A stretch of DNA of 64,000 bases, taken from Peptoniphilus grossensis ph5. Lineage in GTDB: Bacteria; Bacillota; Clostridia; Tissierellales; Peptoniphilaceae. Positions 25,964 to 34,603 of this stretch are shown here, one piece after another; within the stretch, counting starts at the first letter, position 1; each line of letters begins with the position of its first letter. Under the pieces are notes generated by a model. That model did no database searches. It saw only the letters and a list, made by a program, of their open reading frames with translations, and was not told the origin of the DNA. The DNA is taken from assembly GCF_000311825.1 (NCBI RefSeq), contig NZ_HE978566.1, positions 652,344 through 716,343 on the forward strand. The letters are read 5' to 3'. The position numbers and the translations under genes are program-made.

Positions 25964-26480
25964 TGAGATCCTCAAATACATTTTCAGAATATTCAAAGGG
26001 AACTTTTTCTGACTTTTCTTCTGCGGGATGACCTATGCCAATTATACATTCCACATCAAACTTGTCCTCTAAGTCAAAAAATTTGTGCAAGAACTCTTGG
26101 GCAGAAATTCCAGATTCATGTCTTGCATCAACTACATTTGCCCAAGTTGCACCAAGATCTAAGTCAGCTGCGGCAAGTAAAATAAAAGTTGCAGCTATAG
26201 ATGCATCTTGATGGTTGGTATTTGGTGCAATTTCAGTGTCTGTAACGACAGCAATGGCAAGATTTGCATTTGCAAGAAACTTAGCCGAATTTTTCTTAAA
26301 GTTAGAAAGTTCTCCTAGCCTTTTTTTATCTCGAATTACAATATACCTCACTGGATTTCTATTTTTTGCCGTTGGGGCATGAAGTGCAATAGTTAAAATT
26401 TCCTTTAAGTCTTCCTCAGAAACTTTTTCGTCAGTAAATTTTCTTATACTTCTTCTCTTTTCAACTAATTCTAAAAGCAT
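25947..26480 (-). CDS. Nitroreductase-family protein
   Basis: A 177-residue FMN-dependent oxidoreductase. The N-terminal EKRRSIRKFTDEKVSEEDLKEIL and APTAKNRNPVRYIVI bind FMN phosphate. GIGHPAEEK near the C-terminus is the usual closing motif. The natural substrate is not evident; relatives reduce nitro-compounds or quinones. First gene of the t6A operon with an ATG behind GAGGTG. Confidence 0.92.
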   Translation of the reverse strand: MLLELVEKRRSIRKFTDEKVSEEDLKEILTIALHAPTAKNRNPVRYIVIRDKKRLGELSNFKKNSAKFLANANLAIAVVTDTEIAPNTNHQDASIAATFILLAAADLDLGATWANVVDARHESGISAQEFLHKFFDLEDKFDVECIIGIGHPAEEKSEKVPFEYSENVFEDLNDKVK

Positions 26481-26541
26481 ATTATCACCTCAAAACATTA
26501 TAACACATGTTAATTTCAAATTTAAAATTTTGCAAGAAAAA

Positions 26542-26560
26542 AAGAGGGACTCGCCCTCTT
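26542..26560 (-). terminator. Terminator after the DUF3160 gene
   Basis: AAGAGGG / CCCTCTT stem with a 5-base loop, followed by a run of T on the minus strand, immediately after the stop. Confidence 0.85.
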
Positions 26561-26563
26561 TAA

Positions 26564-28807
26564 CTATTCTTTATACATGCTTTCTTCATAATCTGGTCCA
26601 TAGCTATCAAATTCTATAGCTTCCTTTTCTTCTGTTACAAGGTCCTTATACCAAGTTGGAAAATCAGTGGCTTCGTCGTAAACCATCTTTTGCCAATCTT
26701 CATCAGTAAGTCTTTCCTTATTTAAAAATTCGTAGTAAGAGAAGGTTGCGCCCCTACCCATGTAAAGTTTTCCTTGGTGAGGATAGATTACAAAAATTTC
26801 CATTGGCTTACCAGTTCCTATGCTAAATATTTCATCCTTAGGAAGACCTACGCTATTTTCTACAACTCTCATTAAGTCAACTACAACTGGCATCCTCCTG
26901 TCTGTTGCATTTTGGATTTCATACCAATAAGAGATTTGATTTTCGTCTGTAGATTCTACGAAGTCAACCATTAGACTTTCCATTTCTCCACCAATGTACA
27001 ATAGGTATTCAATCTCTTCTTCTGTTAGTGGCTCATTTTGAAGTTCTTTAATAGAAAGGTCTCTAAACTTCACTACCATGGCTTGGAAGTTATTTATTTT
27101 TTCTTCATACTTTTCACTTAACATATCGCGATTTTTTAAATTGATCTTTGTAAATTCAAGTAGCCAATTTAATTTTTCGTAAAGCTCTACATTTGGTTCA
27201 ACGTAGGATTTTGGAATTTCAAAATCTCCTCCGCCACCCATTTCTGCCATGACAGCCTTGCCATATAAAACTGTGTCGTGTTTTAACTCTGCAAAAGATC
27301 CAAGGGCAGATACTAGGTCCTTCCTTTCCCAAGCATCATTTCTCATAAACATTGGGTAGCCTTCGCCAAATTTTTGGTCATAGGACTTTAACATCCATAG
27401 CCAGCCACGATACATATTTTTTTGCCAGTCAAGATCTTTCATTTTTTTAACAGTAGAAATATTTTCGTCAGTCTTCTCTTGGTATTTATCCCAGTGAGAA
27501 TTATAAGGATCTTCTTTTTGAATTTCCCTTGCCTTTTCATTTCCAAAGGCAGTCATAAGGTCAAGCCCAGAATAAATTGGTCTATCAGATGGCTTGTCAT
27601 CCCTTGCAATGTCAACGACATTTTGCATTAATACGCTATCCATAACAGCTCTTTGTGGCATAAATCTAAAGGATTTGCCCATAAATCCAGCAACTTGTGG
27701 GTCTGGATAGTCACTTAAAACTTTATAGGCACTACTTAAATTTTTCTCATCATCTAACTTATTTATGTCAAAATCTTTTCCGTAGACTCCATAAAGCGTC
27801 CTTGCGTACTCTCTTATAGAGAGGTCATCAGCAGATTCAACTAAGAAGTCAATAGGCTCAACTAAATCTTCCCAAGTTTTTAAAATTTCAGGATTTTTAT
27901 AAATTGAGTGAGTTAAAAGTAGGCCCTGCAATATACTGTCTTCATCAGGCTTCCCATCATTTTCAATAAATAGTCCAACTTGACCAAAGTACATTGTTCC
28001 TGAAAAATATTTTTTTAATTCTTCGCTGCGAGTGTAGTGTCCTCTTGGTTTAAGTTGTGAAAAATCTACATCTCTTCCACTTATAGCTGAAGAAACAATT
28101 CCTTCTGAGCTTGCCTTTTTTATCTCTTCTTCATAAATTTTCTTTGCTTCTTCTGGCAAATTTTCTGGCTCTTCTCCCAAAAGTTTTAGTCCAGTAGCAA
28201 TAAAGGCAATATTTTTAATTTGTAGGTCTTTTAATCTTTCATTTTGCAACTCATCATAAAGACTAATATTTTCTGCAAGTAATTTTTTATTTAGGTCAAT
28301 AGATTTTGGATAAAGTTCATCCTTTTCAAGATTTCTCAAAAATCCATCGTAAAAAATGTGGAAGATGTGAGTTACTGAATCAGTAGTCACGAAACTTGCT
28401 ATGTATTGATACTCGTTGTCTTCATAAATTTGGTGAATTTGGTCAAATTCATAGTTCCAAGGTTCTTCCATGTACTCATTGTCTTCTAAGTTTTTTGGCT
28501 TAGTAATTACAAAGCCATTTTTTAGAAGCATTTCTTTTTGCTTATCTGTAAAATTTCCAAATTTAGAAAAATTAACTACATTGGAAAAATCTTCAGCAAT
28601 CTTATAATCTTCAATGCTTGGCGTAAAGTCAGAAAGCTTGTAGTCAATGTAAGTAGTTTTATTTTCCATTTCATCTAAAAATTTTGTGTCCTGCAATTCG
28701 ATTTTTGCCGCTTCCTTTTCTGGTAAGTTCACTTTATTATTTTTACATCCTGTTAAAAGTGAAAGTCCTATAAGTGAAGCAATAAGTATTTTTTTTCTTA
28801 CTTCCAT
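26564..28807 (-). CDS. DUF3160-family lipoprotein
   Basis: A 747-residue surface lipoprotein: signal segment KKILIASLIGLSLLTGC with lipobox LTGC (Cys about 21). The body matches DUF3160 as I know it: NGFVITKPK, a stretch around DSVTHIFHIFYDGFLRNLE, FMGKSFRFMPQRAVMDSVLMQ, GLDLMTAFGNEKA, FAELKHDTVLYGKAVMAEMGGGG (about 523-545) and the C-terminal GTGKPMEIFVIYPHQGKLYMGRGATFSYYEF. No catalytic function is established. Many conserved His/Asp/Glu residues, including SVTHIFHI and LKHDTV, suggest a metal or enzymatic site. It overlaps the preceding small lipoprotein gene by 10 bases, so the two are probably made together. Confidence 0.85.
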   Translation of the reverse strand: MEVRKKILIASLIGLSLLTGCKNNKVNLPEKEAAKIELQDTKFLDEMENKTTYIDYKLSDFTPSIEDYKIAEDFSNVVNFSKFGNFTDKQKEMLLKNGFVITKPKNLEDNEYMEEPWNYEFDQIHQIYEDNEYQYIASFVTTDSVTHIFHIFYDGFLRNLEKDELYPKSIDLNKKLLAENISLYDELQNERLKDLQIKNIAFIATGLKLLGEEPENLPEEAKKIYEEEIKKASSEGIVSSAISGRDVDFSQLKPRGHYTRSEELKKYFSGTMYFGQVGLFIENDGKPDEDSILQGLLLTHSIYKNPEILKTWEDLVEPIDFLVESADDLSIREYARTLYGVYGKDFDINKLDDEKNLSSAYKVLSDYPDPQVAGFMGKSFRFMPQRAVMDSVLMQNVVDIARDDKPSDRPIYSGLDLMTAFGNEKAREIQKEDPYNSHWDKYQEKTDENISTVKKMKDLDWQKNMYRGWLWMLKSYDQKFGEGYPMFMRNDAWERKDLVSALGSFAELKHDTVLYGKAVMAEMGGGGDFEIPKSYVEPNVELYEKLNWLLEFTKINLKNRDMLSEKYEEKINNFQAMVVKFRDLSIKELQNEPLTEEEIEYLLYIGGEMESLMVDFVESTDENQISYWYEIQNATDRRMPVVVDLMRVVENSVGLPKDEIFSIGTGKPMEIFVIYPHQGKLYMGRGATFSYYEFLNKERLTDEDWQKMVYDEATDFPTWYKDLVTEEKEAIEFDSYGPDYEESMYKE

Positions 28808-29397
28808 TTAATTTCATCTCCCTCTAAATATAATTCTCTCTCCCTGCCAGCTATTTCAACTTTTTTCTCCTTATCTAAAAACTTTGGCTCTTCCTTTAAA
28901 ATCATGCTGCCATGGTTTCTTTGAAAGGCAAAGTTAGTCCAGTCATAGACGCCAAATAAAAAATTTCCATCAATATTTTTCTCGATTGAAATAATTTCGT
29001 CGTAAGAGTCTCCATCAATATCGCACAAATTAAAATCCACAATAGGATTATAGAGTCTCGAAATTCTAAGTTTTGGCTTTAACTTTCTATTTTTAAAGTC
29101 AATATTGTATAAGAAACATCTCCTATCAAATTTTGGATCAAAGGGTGTCTTTTTGTAAACGCCAAGTGCAAGCTCCATCTCACCTCCATCAACATTACAA
29201 AAATCAACTTTCCAAGGTTTTAATTCCTCTACATCAATAACAAATTCATTGCCCTTAGCCTTTATTTTTAAATCCCTGCCAAATTTATGGTCCTGAGAAA
29301 TAATTTCTGCACTTACATCATTAATCTCTATCCTATCTAGAACTATGTCCTTAGAGCAGGCAGTCAAAAAAATTAATAACAAAAATATGTACTTCAT
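28798..29397 (-). CDS. Small lipoprotein of unknown function
   Basis: A 199-residue lipoprotein with a very short signal peptide (MKYIFLLLIFLTAC, lipidated Cys14). The mature part is beta-rich. CDIDGDSYDEIISIE (about 143-157) resembles the Asp-rich calcium loop of FG-GAP/VCBS repeat proteins, and an earlier CNVDGGEMELALGV is a related, weaker copy. I do not recognise the family. It precedes the DUF3160 gene with a 10-base overlap. The -10 box is only 6 bases before the ATG and there is no ribosome site, so the mRNA may be leaderless. Confidence 0.8.
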   Translation of the reverse strand: MKYIFLLLIFLTACSKDIVLDRIEINDVSAEIISQDHKFGRDLKIKAKGNEFVIDVEELKPWKVDFCNVDGGEMELALGVYKKTPFDPKFDRRCFLYNIDFKNRKLKPKLRISRLYNPIVDFNLCDIDGDSYDEIISIEKNIDGNFLFGVYDWTNFAFQRNHGSMILKEEPKFLDKEKKVEIAGRERELYLEGDEIKWK

Positions 29398-29403
29398 ATC
29401 TTT

Positions 29404-29409
29404 ATTATA
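29404..29409 (-). promoter_or_regulatory. Extended -10 promoter of the lipoprotein pair
   Basis: TGGTATAAT on the minus strand, with the -10 hexamer at 29404-29409. The start codon is at 29397, so the expected transcription start falls at or beside the A of ATG. No good -35 is seen (TATTAA at the 17-base distance). Confidence 0.55.
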
Positions 29410-29446
29410 CCACAGTAGATATTTTTTTAATAAATAATTACTGGTC

Positions 29447-29475
29447 TTGATTAGTTTATCCTAATGCCTTAAAAT
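29447..29475 (+). promoter_or_regulatory. Candidate promoter of xpt
   Basis: TTGATT (29447-29452), 17 bases, TAAAAT (29470-29475). The start would be near 29482, giving a leader of only about 10 bases that partly includes the GAGAGG site, so the assignment is tentative. Confidence 0.45.
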
Positions 29476-29492
29476 AAATCGAGAGGTGTAAA

Positions 29493-30065
29493 ATGAAATT
29501 ATTAGAAGAAAGAATTATTAAAGACGGAAGAATTTTAGATGGAAATATTGTAAAGGTAGATTCATTTTTAAATCACCAACTTGACATAAAATTTTTAGAT
29601 GAGCTTGCTGCAGAAATGGCATCCTATTTTAAAGATAAAAAAATAAATAAAATCCTTACAATTGAGGCAAGCGGCATTGCCCTTGCCACTGTTGCATCAA
29701 AACATTTTGACGATGCCATGGTAGTCTTTTGTAAAAAACAAAAAACTTTAAACATTGGCGACGATGTCTATGAATCAAAGGTTGAATCCTTTACTACAAA
29801 GAAAAATTATACAATTACAATTTCTAAAAGATTTTTGTCTCCTGAAGACAATTTACTTATAATCGATGACTTTTTGGCTGAAGGAAATGCCCTAAAGGGA
29901 CTAATTGATGTTGCAAATCAATCAGGTGCAACTATATCTGGAGTATCAGTTGCCATAGAAAAGGGCTTCCAAGAAGGCGGCAAAATTATAAGGGATATGG
30001 GCTACGATTTACTTTCCCTTGCTATTATTGATTCAATTGAAGAGGGAAAAATAAGCTTTAGATAA
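29493..30065 (+). CDS. xpt: Xanthine phosphoribosyltransferase
   Basis: A 190-residue type I phosphoribosyltransferase that salvages xanthine to XMP. The PRPP loop is LLIIDDFLAEGNALKGLIDV (about 127-146). The N-terminal EERIIKDGRILDGNIVKVDSFLNHQLD and ILTIEASGIALATVASKHF are specific to Xpt. Normal length. ATG behind GAGAGGTG. Xpt genes in Firmicutes are often under a guanine riboswitch. Here the 95-base gap to the divergent lipoprotein leaves no room for one. Confidence 0.95.
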   Translation: MKLLEERIIKDGRILDGNIVKVDSFLNHQLDIKFLDELAAEMASYFKDKKINKILTIEASGIALATVASKHFDDAMVVFCKKQKTLNIGDDVYESKVESFTTKKNYTITISKRFLSPEDNLLIIDDFLAEGNALKGLIDVANQSGATISGVSVAIEKGFQEGGKIIRDMGYDLLSLAIIDSIEEGKISFR

Positions 30066-30103
30066 ATTTTTAAATTTTAAAAAATATTTTATGAAAAAAA
30101 ATT

Positions 30104-30125
30104 GCCGAGAAGAAATCTTCTCGGC
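30104..30125. terminator. Bidirectional terminator between xpt and telA
   Basis: GCCGAGAAGA / TCTTCTCGGC is a 10-bp perfect stem with a 2-base loop. T tracts lie on both sides (TTTTATC on plus, AATTTTTTTTC on minus), serving both convergent genes. Confidence 0.88.
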
Positions 30126-30153
30126 TTTTATCATTTTATTAAGTTCTTTAAAA

Positions 30154-31278
30154 TTATTTATTTGCAATTTCTATTAGTGAAGACTTTAAGTTTTCTTCAA
30201 TCTTTCTTAGCTCAAGTGATGCTTCTTCACGCTTCTTGTGTCCTTCAATTTGAATTTGACGAACTTCATTTAGGGCAGATATAAGTTGATCATTGGTGTG
30301 CTTAATTGTGTCAATGTCGACTATACCTCTTTCAGAAAGTCTTGCAGTATCAACTGTAGTTTGCTTTAGTGTCTCTGCATTTTTCTTCAAAAGTTTATTA
30401 GTTAAATCAGTTACTTCCTTGGTGCTCTTGGCAGCTTCCTTTGAGTGATTTGCACCTAGAGCAATTACCATTTGAGACTTCCAAAGTGGAATTGTATTTA
30501 CAATCGTTGATTGAATTTTTTCAACCATAACTGTATTTGATGATTGCACCATTCTAATTTGTGGCGCCATTTGAATTGAAACCATTCTAGTTAAGTCCAA
30601 ATCGTGAAGTTTTTTCTCAAACCTGCTAATCATATTTACATAATCATTTGCCACTTGTGCATCTACAGGTAGGTTTGTCTCCTGTGCCCTTGCTTGAAGT
30701 TTTGGAAGTTCAACATTTGCTGCTTCTTCCAATTTTTTTCTGCCAGCAAGTATGTACATGCTAAGTTCCTTGTAATAATTTTCATTTAGTTCATACATCT
30801 GGTCCAGCATAGCGATGTCTTTCATGAGAGTGACTTGATGGTCTTCAAGTGCCTTTATAATGTTGTTTACATTTTTTTCTGCAGAATCGTATTTTGTCTT
30901 TAAAGAAGTGACATTATTAAGTTGTTTTTTGAAAAATCCAACTATTTTGTTGTCATCTTCATCGACATCAAAGCTCTTTAGTTCATTTACTACGCCAGAG
31001 AGCAAATCGCCAACTTCGCCAAGGTCTTTAGTCTTGACACTTTCAAGAGTTTTTTCTGAAAAGTTAGAAATTTTTCTCTGTGCCCCAATTCCGTATTGCA
31101 AAACTATATTTGAATTTGTTATGTCAATTGTCTTGGCAAATTCCTCAACTTGTTTTTCTTCTTCAGGACTTAATCTCACTTCATTTTTTTCGTCAACTAA
31201 TTTTATTTCATGCACTTCATTATCTTTATTTAGATCTTCGAAATCATCTGTTAAGGATAATTTTATTTCTTTATCCAT
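30154..31278 (-). CDS. telA: TelA/KlaA-like toxic anion resistance protein
   Basis: A 374-residue, mainly helical protein of the TelA family. Recognised from LQYGIGAQRKISNFSEKTLESVKTKDLGEVGDLL (about 60-93), the coiled middle and the closing block TTVDTARLSERGIVDIDTIKHTNDQLISALNEVRQIQIEGHKKREEA. Although linked to tellurite resistance on plasmids, chromosomal copies are usually paired with XpaC and act in envelope stress by an unknown route. Starts 1 base after xpaC; last gene of a cca-glmM-degV-xpaC-telA operon. Confidence 0.93.
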   Translation of the reverse strand: MDKEIKLSLTDDFEDLNKDNEVHEIKLVDEKNEVRLSPEEEKQVEEFAKTIDITNSNIVLQYGIGAQRKISNFSEKTLESVKTKDLGEVGDLLSGVVNELKSFDVDEDDNKIVGFFKKQLNNVTSLKTKYDSAEKNVNNIIKALEDHQVTLMKDIAMLDQMYELNENYYKELSMYILAGRKKLEEAANVELPKLQARAQETNLPVDAQVANDYVNMISRFEKKLHDLDLTRMVSIQMAPQIRMVQSSNTVMVEKIQSTIVNTIPLWKSQMVIALGANHSKEAAKSTKEVTDLTNKLLKKNAETLKQTTVDTARLSERGIVDIDTIKHTNDQLISALNEVRQIQIEGHKKREEASLELRKIEENLKSSLIEIANK

Positions 31279-31279
31279 T

Positions 31280-32404
31280 TTATTTTCCTCCTAAATTAAA
31301 GTTATCTTGGTCTAAAAGTCCTTCTTGTCTAAGCATTGATTTTAAAACACTCATGTCACTTGAAAGGTCCATGATTTTTTCTTGGTAAATATTATCTAAC
31401 ATTTTCATAAATCCATCATTTACTAAATCCATAGTTTGCTCCATTGATTTTAAGGATGATTTTACTGAATCTGTTGGTTTTTCACTTAGGTCGATGTAAT
31501 TATCCATGAGTTTTACTGTAGTTGGCAAGTAAAAATTTATGACCTTGTCTAAATCCTTTGCTGTATTTGGATTTTCCTTTAAAAGTTCAAAAATTTTCCC
31601 AACTATTTGTAAAAATTCACTTATCTTAGCTTTCATTGGCTCTCTAAGTTTTGGAGTCATTTCTGTTAAAGCTGTGACATCTCTTTTTGCCCTAGATAAA
31701 TATTCTTCTACAAGAGCATTACTTTCCTTTTCCTCTAGCTCCTCATACCTTTCCTTGGGGTCGCGAAGCATTTCTTCCTTGTAGAGCTTATAGGTATTGG
31801 AATCTAAAATAAAAAGTTCGCCATTTTCTACAATTCGAGCTTGTCTGTAATAGTCCTTTTCAATCATATTTAAGAGATCATTTATTGTAAAATCAATTGG
31901 CTTTGCAGTTATAGCAGCAAGGTCAGCTGTTGGTATAACAGTGTTATTTCCAATTTCACGATTGTACTTTCTAAATCTAATTATTTGATCCTTATCTTTT
32001 TTTACTCTGTAATTTAGATAAAAAGAAATTACAAGGGCAGGTAGTACCCAGAAAATTAAAGCTGGGAGATCTTCTCTTACAGACCCGTAAGTATCAAACA
32101 TATCCATAAGAAAACCAAATAAAGCAAAAAGATGTACCACTATTGAGGCTTTTGCGACAAAGCCCCAAGTCTTCACTCTTTTAATAGTTTTTGGGTTTTG
32201 ATTTATAATTCTGTCGTCATTTTGCACGCTGTAGGGCAAATCCACCTTGTTTTTATTTATAAATTTGTTGAGAGATGACCTAGTTACATCAATGGCAGTG
32301 TCAATCCCCTCGCCAATTAAATCGCCAATCTCTTTAAAATTTTCTTCTCTAAAAGCAGTATTAATTTTTTCTTCAAAATTTTTTTCATTTTCACTTTTTC
32401 TCAT
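31280..32404 (-). CDS. xpaC: XpaC-family protein
   Basis: A 374-residue protein. The N-terminal third is amphipathic. Residues about 85-140 hold two membrane segments (VVHLFALFGFLMDMF; LPALIFWVLPALVISFYLNY). The C-terminal region is a helical cytoplasmic domain beginning about IDFTINDLLNMIEKDYYRQARIVENGELFILDSNTYKLYKEE, the hallmark of XpaC (named in B. subtilis for hydrolysis of 5-bromo-4-chloroindolyl phosphate, mechanism unproven). Sits directly before telA, a common pairing. Confidence 0.88.
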   Translation of the reverse strand: MRKSENEKNFEEKINTAFREENFKEIGDLIGEGIDTAIDVTRSSLNKFINKNKVDLPYSVQNDDRIINQNPKTIKRVKTWGFVAKASIVVHLFALFGFLMDMFDTYGSVREDLPALIFWVLPALVISFYLNYRVKKDKDQIIRFRKYNREIGNNTVIPTADLAAITAKPIDFTINDLLNMIEKDYYRQARIVENGELFILDSNTYKLYKEEMLRDPKERYEELEEKESNALVEEYLSRAKRDVTALTEMTPKLREPMKAKISEFLQIVGKIFELLKENPNTAKDLDKVINFYLPTTVKLMDNYIDLSEKPTDSVKSSLKSMEQTMDLVNDGFMKMLDNIYQEKIMDLSSDMSVLKSMLRQEGLLDQDNFNLGGK

Positions 32405-32412
32405 AATTCACC

Positions 32413-33246
32413 TCAAAAACCTATGACAATACCTCCAATGTCTGCGTATCCAGAGGAAAGACCATTAGTGTGTCTCACGTGAACTATTGCACCTTGGTAT
32501 AGTTCTTCAATTTTATCTTTAATTTGCTCTGCACGCTCTTTGTTCTTGACATAGGAAATTGTAATAAGATTTGGGGCGCCTGCTTTGCATTCACTTCCAA
32601 TTGCCTTAATCATCTTATCAAGAGATTTTTTTATTCCGCGATTGATCTCAAATAGCTCAATATCTCCATCCTTTGAAATCATAATAGGTCTAATATTTAA
32701 GACATTGGCAATGAGACCAGCAGACTTTTTTATTCTTCCGTTTTTTATTAAATTTTTCATGCTTTCAAGGACAAACATAGTTGTAGAATTGTTGACTTCA
32801 CTTTCAATGGCAGGCACAACTTCTTCAAAGCTTTTATCCTTAACTAAATCTAAAAGTTTTAAAACCACTCTTGTGTGCCCTGCTGAGGCAGCCTTTGTGT
32901 CAATTACATGAATTTTTATGTCCTTAAACTTTTCCCTTGCTTCCTGTTCTGCAATTTTGGCAGAATTGTAAGAGCCGGATAATTTTGAGGAAATTGTAAG
33001 AATATAAAGGTCCTTGTCAGAATTTTCTTCAATAATTTTTAAATAATCATAGGGTGATGGACAAGCTGTCTTTATTGCATTTTCTGTCTTTTCCATTTTA
33101 TCCAAGTATTCTTCCATGTTTAAATTGTCATCATCTTCATACTCAACGCCGTCAATAGAAATTTTAAAGGGTACATATTCAATTCCCAATTCTTTTACTT
33201 CTTCTTTTGATAAATCACAACTTGTATCTGATATTATTTTGTACAT
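32413..33246 (-). CDS. DegV-family fatty-acid-binding protein
   Basis: A 277-residue DegV protein. IISDTSCDLSKEEVKELGIEYVPFKISIDGVEYEDD at the N-terminus, the TACPSPYDYL loop, ILTISSKLSGSYNSAKIA and VIDTKAASAGHTRVVLKLLDL are family landmarks. DegV/FakB proteins bind fatty acids and can present them to a fatty-acid kinase (FakA), which is not in this window. Nine bases after glmM in the same operon. Confidence 0.93.
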   Translation of the reverse strand: MYKIISDTSCDLSKEEVKELGIEYVPFKISIDGVEYEDDDNLNMEEYLDKMEKTENAIKTACPSPYDYLKIIEENSDKDLYILTISSKLSGSYNSAKIAEQEAREKFKDIKIHVIDTKAASAGHTRVVLKLLDLVKDKSFEEVVPAIESEVNNSTTMFVLESMKNLIKNGRIKKSAGLIANVLNIRPIMISKDGDIELFEINRGIKKSLDKMIKAIGSECKAGAPNLITISYVKNKERAEQIKDKIEELYQGAIVHVRHTNGLSSGYADIGGIVIGF

Positions 33247-33255
33247 TATATGCTC

Positions 33256-34599
33256 CTAATTCAATTTCTCTTCAATAATTTTTACTAGTTTATCAGCATC
33301 TTGTGAAAGTTTATAAGTGTCTTCGCCTTCAATCATAACGCGAACAAGAGCTTCTGTACCAGATGGTCTAATTACAACTCTACCACTTCCGTGATAAGCT
33401 TCTTCCACTTCTCTTATTGCCTTAATTATATCAGGAAATTCTTCGTATCTATTTTTTAATTCGTCTCTAACCCTTGCATTTTTTAAAACTTGTGGATAGT
33501 CCTTCATAAGTCCATTTAATTCTGACAATTTTTTGCCAGTTTTTTTCATAATTTCTAAAAGGTGTATTCCCGTTGCAAGTCCGTCACCAGTTGTATTGTA
33601 GTCAAGGAAGATGACATGGCCAGATTGTTCTGCCCCAATTATATAATCATCCTTTAACATCCTTTCCAAAATGTATCTGTCCCCAACTTTTGTTTCTATA
33701 AAATCAACGTCTATGGATTCAAGGTATTTTTTTAAGCCCATATTTGACATTATAGTCCCAACAGCTGCATTATTATTAAGTTTATTATTTTCCTTTAAGT
33801 AAGTTGCAGCAATTGCCAAGATGTGGTCGCCATCTACAACCTTTCCCTCTTCGTCAACAGCAATAATCCTGTCGGCATCTCCGTCAAAACTCATGCCAAT
33901 ATGAGAGTTCTCTTTTTTTACAAGTTCTTCAATTAATTTTGGGTTTGTTGAGCCGCACTTATCGTTGATATTTTTGCCATTGGGCTCATTATTTATAATT
34001 TTTACCCTTGCTCCATAGGATTTTAAAACTTCTTCTGCTATAAAGGATTGAGCGCCATTTCCCGCATCTACTGCAACTTCAAATCCATCAAATCTCTCAT
34101 CAGTAAGTTCCTTTAAGTAAGAAATGTATTTTTCTGTAAATTCATGAGACCTATTTACTCTTCCCACTTGGTCTCCCGTTACATCTTTGTAAATTTTTGT
34201 AGTGGAAAGAACTTTTTCTTCAATGTCATCTTCGAGACTGTCGTCAAGCTTAAGTCCATCGCTAGAGAAAAACTTTATGCCATTGTATTCAAAGGGATTG
34301 TGTGATGCAGATATAGAAACTCCGCAAAGGTAGTCCCCAGTTCTTGTTAAATATGCAACTCCTGGTGTAGGAATCACTCCAGCCACATCTACATCAAGTC
34401 CAAGGCTCATAAATCCTACAATAAGAGCAGATTCTACTAAGTCGCCTGAAAGTCTTGTATCTCTTCCAACTAAAACTTTTCCCTTTTTATTTTTTGTAAG
34501 TACAAAGGCAGCTGCCCTTCCAATATCGTAGCATAGTTTTGGAGTTAGTTTTTGATTGGCAATGCCACGAACTCCATCTGTTCCAAATAATCTTGTCAT
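33256..34599 (-). CDS. glmM: Phosphoglucosamine mutase
   Basis: A 447-residue enzyme converting glucosamine-6-P to glucosamine-1-P for cell-wall precursors. Start MTRLFGTDGVRGIANQKLTP, phosphoserine loop GVSISASHNPFEYNGIKFF (Ser about 100), metal loop SFDGDADRIIAVD (about 237-249), and phosphate-binding RPSGTEALVRVMIEG at the C-terminus. Normal length. It lies 4 bases after cca. Confidence 0.97.
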   Translation of the reverse strand: MTRLFGTDGVRGIANQKLTPKLCYDIGRAAAFVLTKNKKGKVLVGRDTRLSGDLVESALIVGFMSLGLDVDVAGVIPTPGVAYLTRTGDYLCGVSISASHNPFEYNGIKFFSSDGLKLDDSLEDDIEEKVLSTTKIYKDVTGDQVGRVNRSHEFTEKYISYLKELTDERFDGFEVAVDAGNGAQSFIAEEVLKSYGARVKIINNEPNGKNINDKCGSTNPKLIEELVKKENSHIGMSFDGDADRIIAVDEEGKVVDGDHILAIAATYLKENNKLNNNAAVGTIMSNMGLKKYLESIDVDFIETKVGDRYILERMLKDDYIIGAEQSGHVIFLDYNTTGDGLATGIHLLEIMKKTGKKLSELNGLMKDYPQVLKNARVRDELKNRYEEFPDIIKAIREVEEAYHGSGRVVIRPSGTEALVRVMIEGEDTYKLSQDADKLVKIIEEKLN

Positions 34600-34603
34600 T
34601 TTA

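Noticed and set aside
30860..31388. Two plus-strand open frames of 144 and 102 codons
   Set aside because: Antisense to telA and xpaC, which have clear family motifs; Ser/Phe-rich shadows.
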